The notes below the pieces were generated by a model, which was given only the letters and a program-made list of their open reading frames with translations, did not search any database and was not told where the DNA came from. Both the position numbers and the translations under genes were made by a program. 32,261 nt of DNA from Actinomycetes bacterium (lineage in GTDB: Bacteria; Actinomycetota; Acidimicrobiia; Acidimicrobiales; RAAP-2), in the NCBI GenBank assembly GCA_021820665.1, contig JAKADK010000031.1, forward strand, positions 1 through 32,261, read 5' to 3'. How positions within the stretch are numbered: position 1 is the stretch's first letter; the number at the start of each line of letters is the position of its first letter. Of this stretch, positions 32,257 through 32,261 are shown piece by piece.

Positions 32257-32261
32257 CACGG

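Overview
The window is GC-rich and gene-dense. It looks like a chromosomal segment of a high-GC actinobacterium, and Acidimicrobiia or a deep actinobacterial lineage is my best guess. This rests on gene order: tlyA-nadK-recN-pyrG-NUDIX-xerD, followed by scpA-scpB-rluB and cmk, then der, matches the Mycobacterium tuberculosis Rv1694-Rv1713 backbone. The steA/mctB pair and the ParA gene of that backbone are absent. Extra genes sit between the conserved blocks. No phage, intact insertion sequence or CRISPR array is visible.

Layout. 1-7185 (+): the Lys/Ala-rich tail of a truncated gene, then tlyA, nadK, recN, pyrG, an ADP-ribose-type NUDIX hydrolase and a XerD-type recombinase. 7287-8414 (+): a DksA/TraR-like zinc protein and an M50 membrane protease. 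8415-9006: a gene-poor spacer with an AT-rich island holding two tandem dyads. 9007-11926 (+): two GT-C membrane mannosyltransferase-like genes (PIG-V-like and GT87) separated by a repeat mini-ORF. 11881-12864 (-): trpS. 12926-19440 (+): a tight run scpA-scpB-rluB-aroH-tyrA-aroA-cmk-plsC. 19417-23075 (-): a GT2 glycosyltransferase, an HD protein, an APH-like kinase and ispH. 23291-26334 (+): a DUF512 radical-SAM protein and der. 26492-26900 (+): a zinc-ribbon membrane peptide and tRNA-Pro(GGG). 27087-28095 (-): a small unknown protein and a divergent thymidylate-synthase-like protein. 28487-29905 (+): an amidase. 29906-30586: a regulated promoter and a long structured leader. 30587-32218 (+): a secreted surface protein.

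How the genes relate. The scp-to-plsC run combines chromosome condensation (ScpAB), rRNA modification (RluB), aromatic amino acid synthesis (AroH, TyrA, AroA), nucleotide metabolism (Cmk) and phospholipid synthesis (PlsC). Its genes overlap or nearly touch, so it is probably one transcription unit. TlyA, RluB and Der all act on ribosomes. The membrane glycosyltransferases and the surface protein suggest mannosylated envelope polymers.

Two patterns cut across the annotation. First, many operon-leading genes carry a TANNNT -10 hexamer exactly 6-7 bases before an ATG/GTG, pointing to widespread leaderless translation. Second, several genes (xerD, der, cmk) begin inside short tandem duplications whose periods are multiples of three and which multiply the in-frame start codons. 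The least ordinary gene is the thymidylate-synthase-like protein, which keeps the catalytic Cys but appears to have lost two phosphate-binding arginines.
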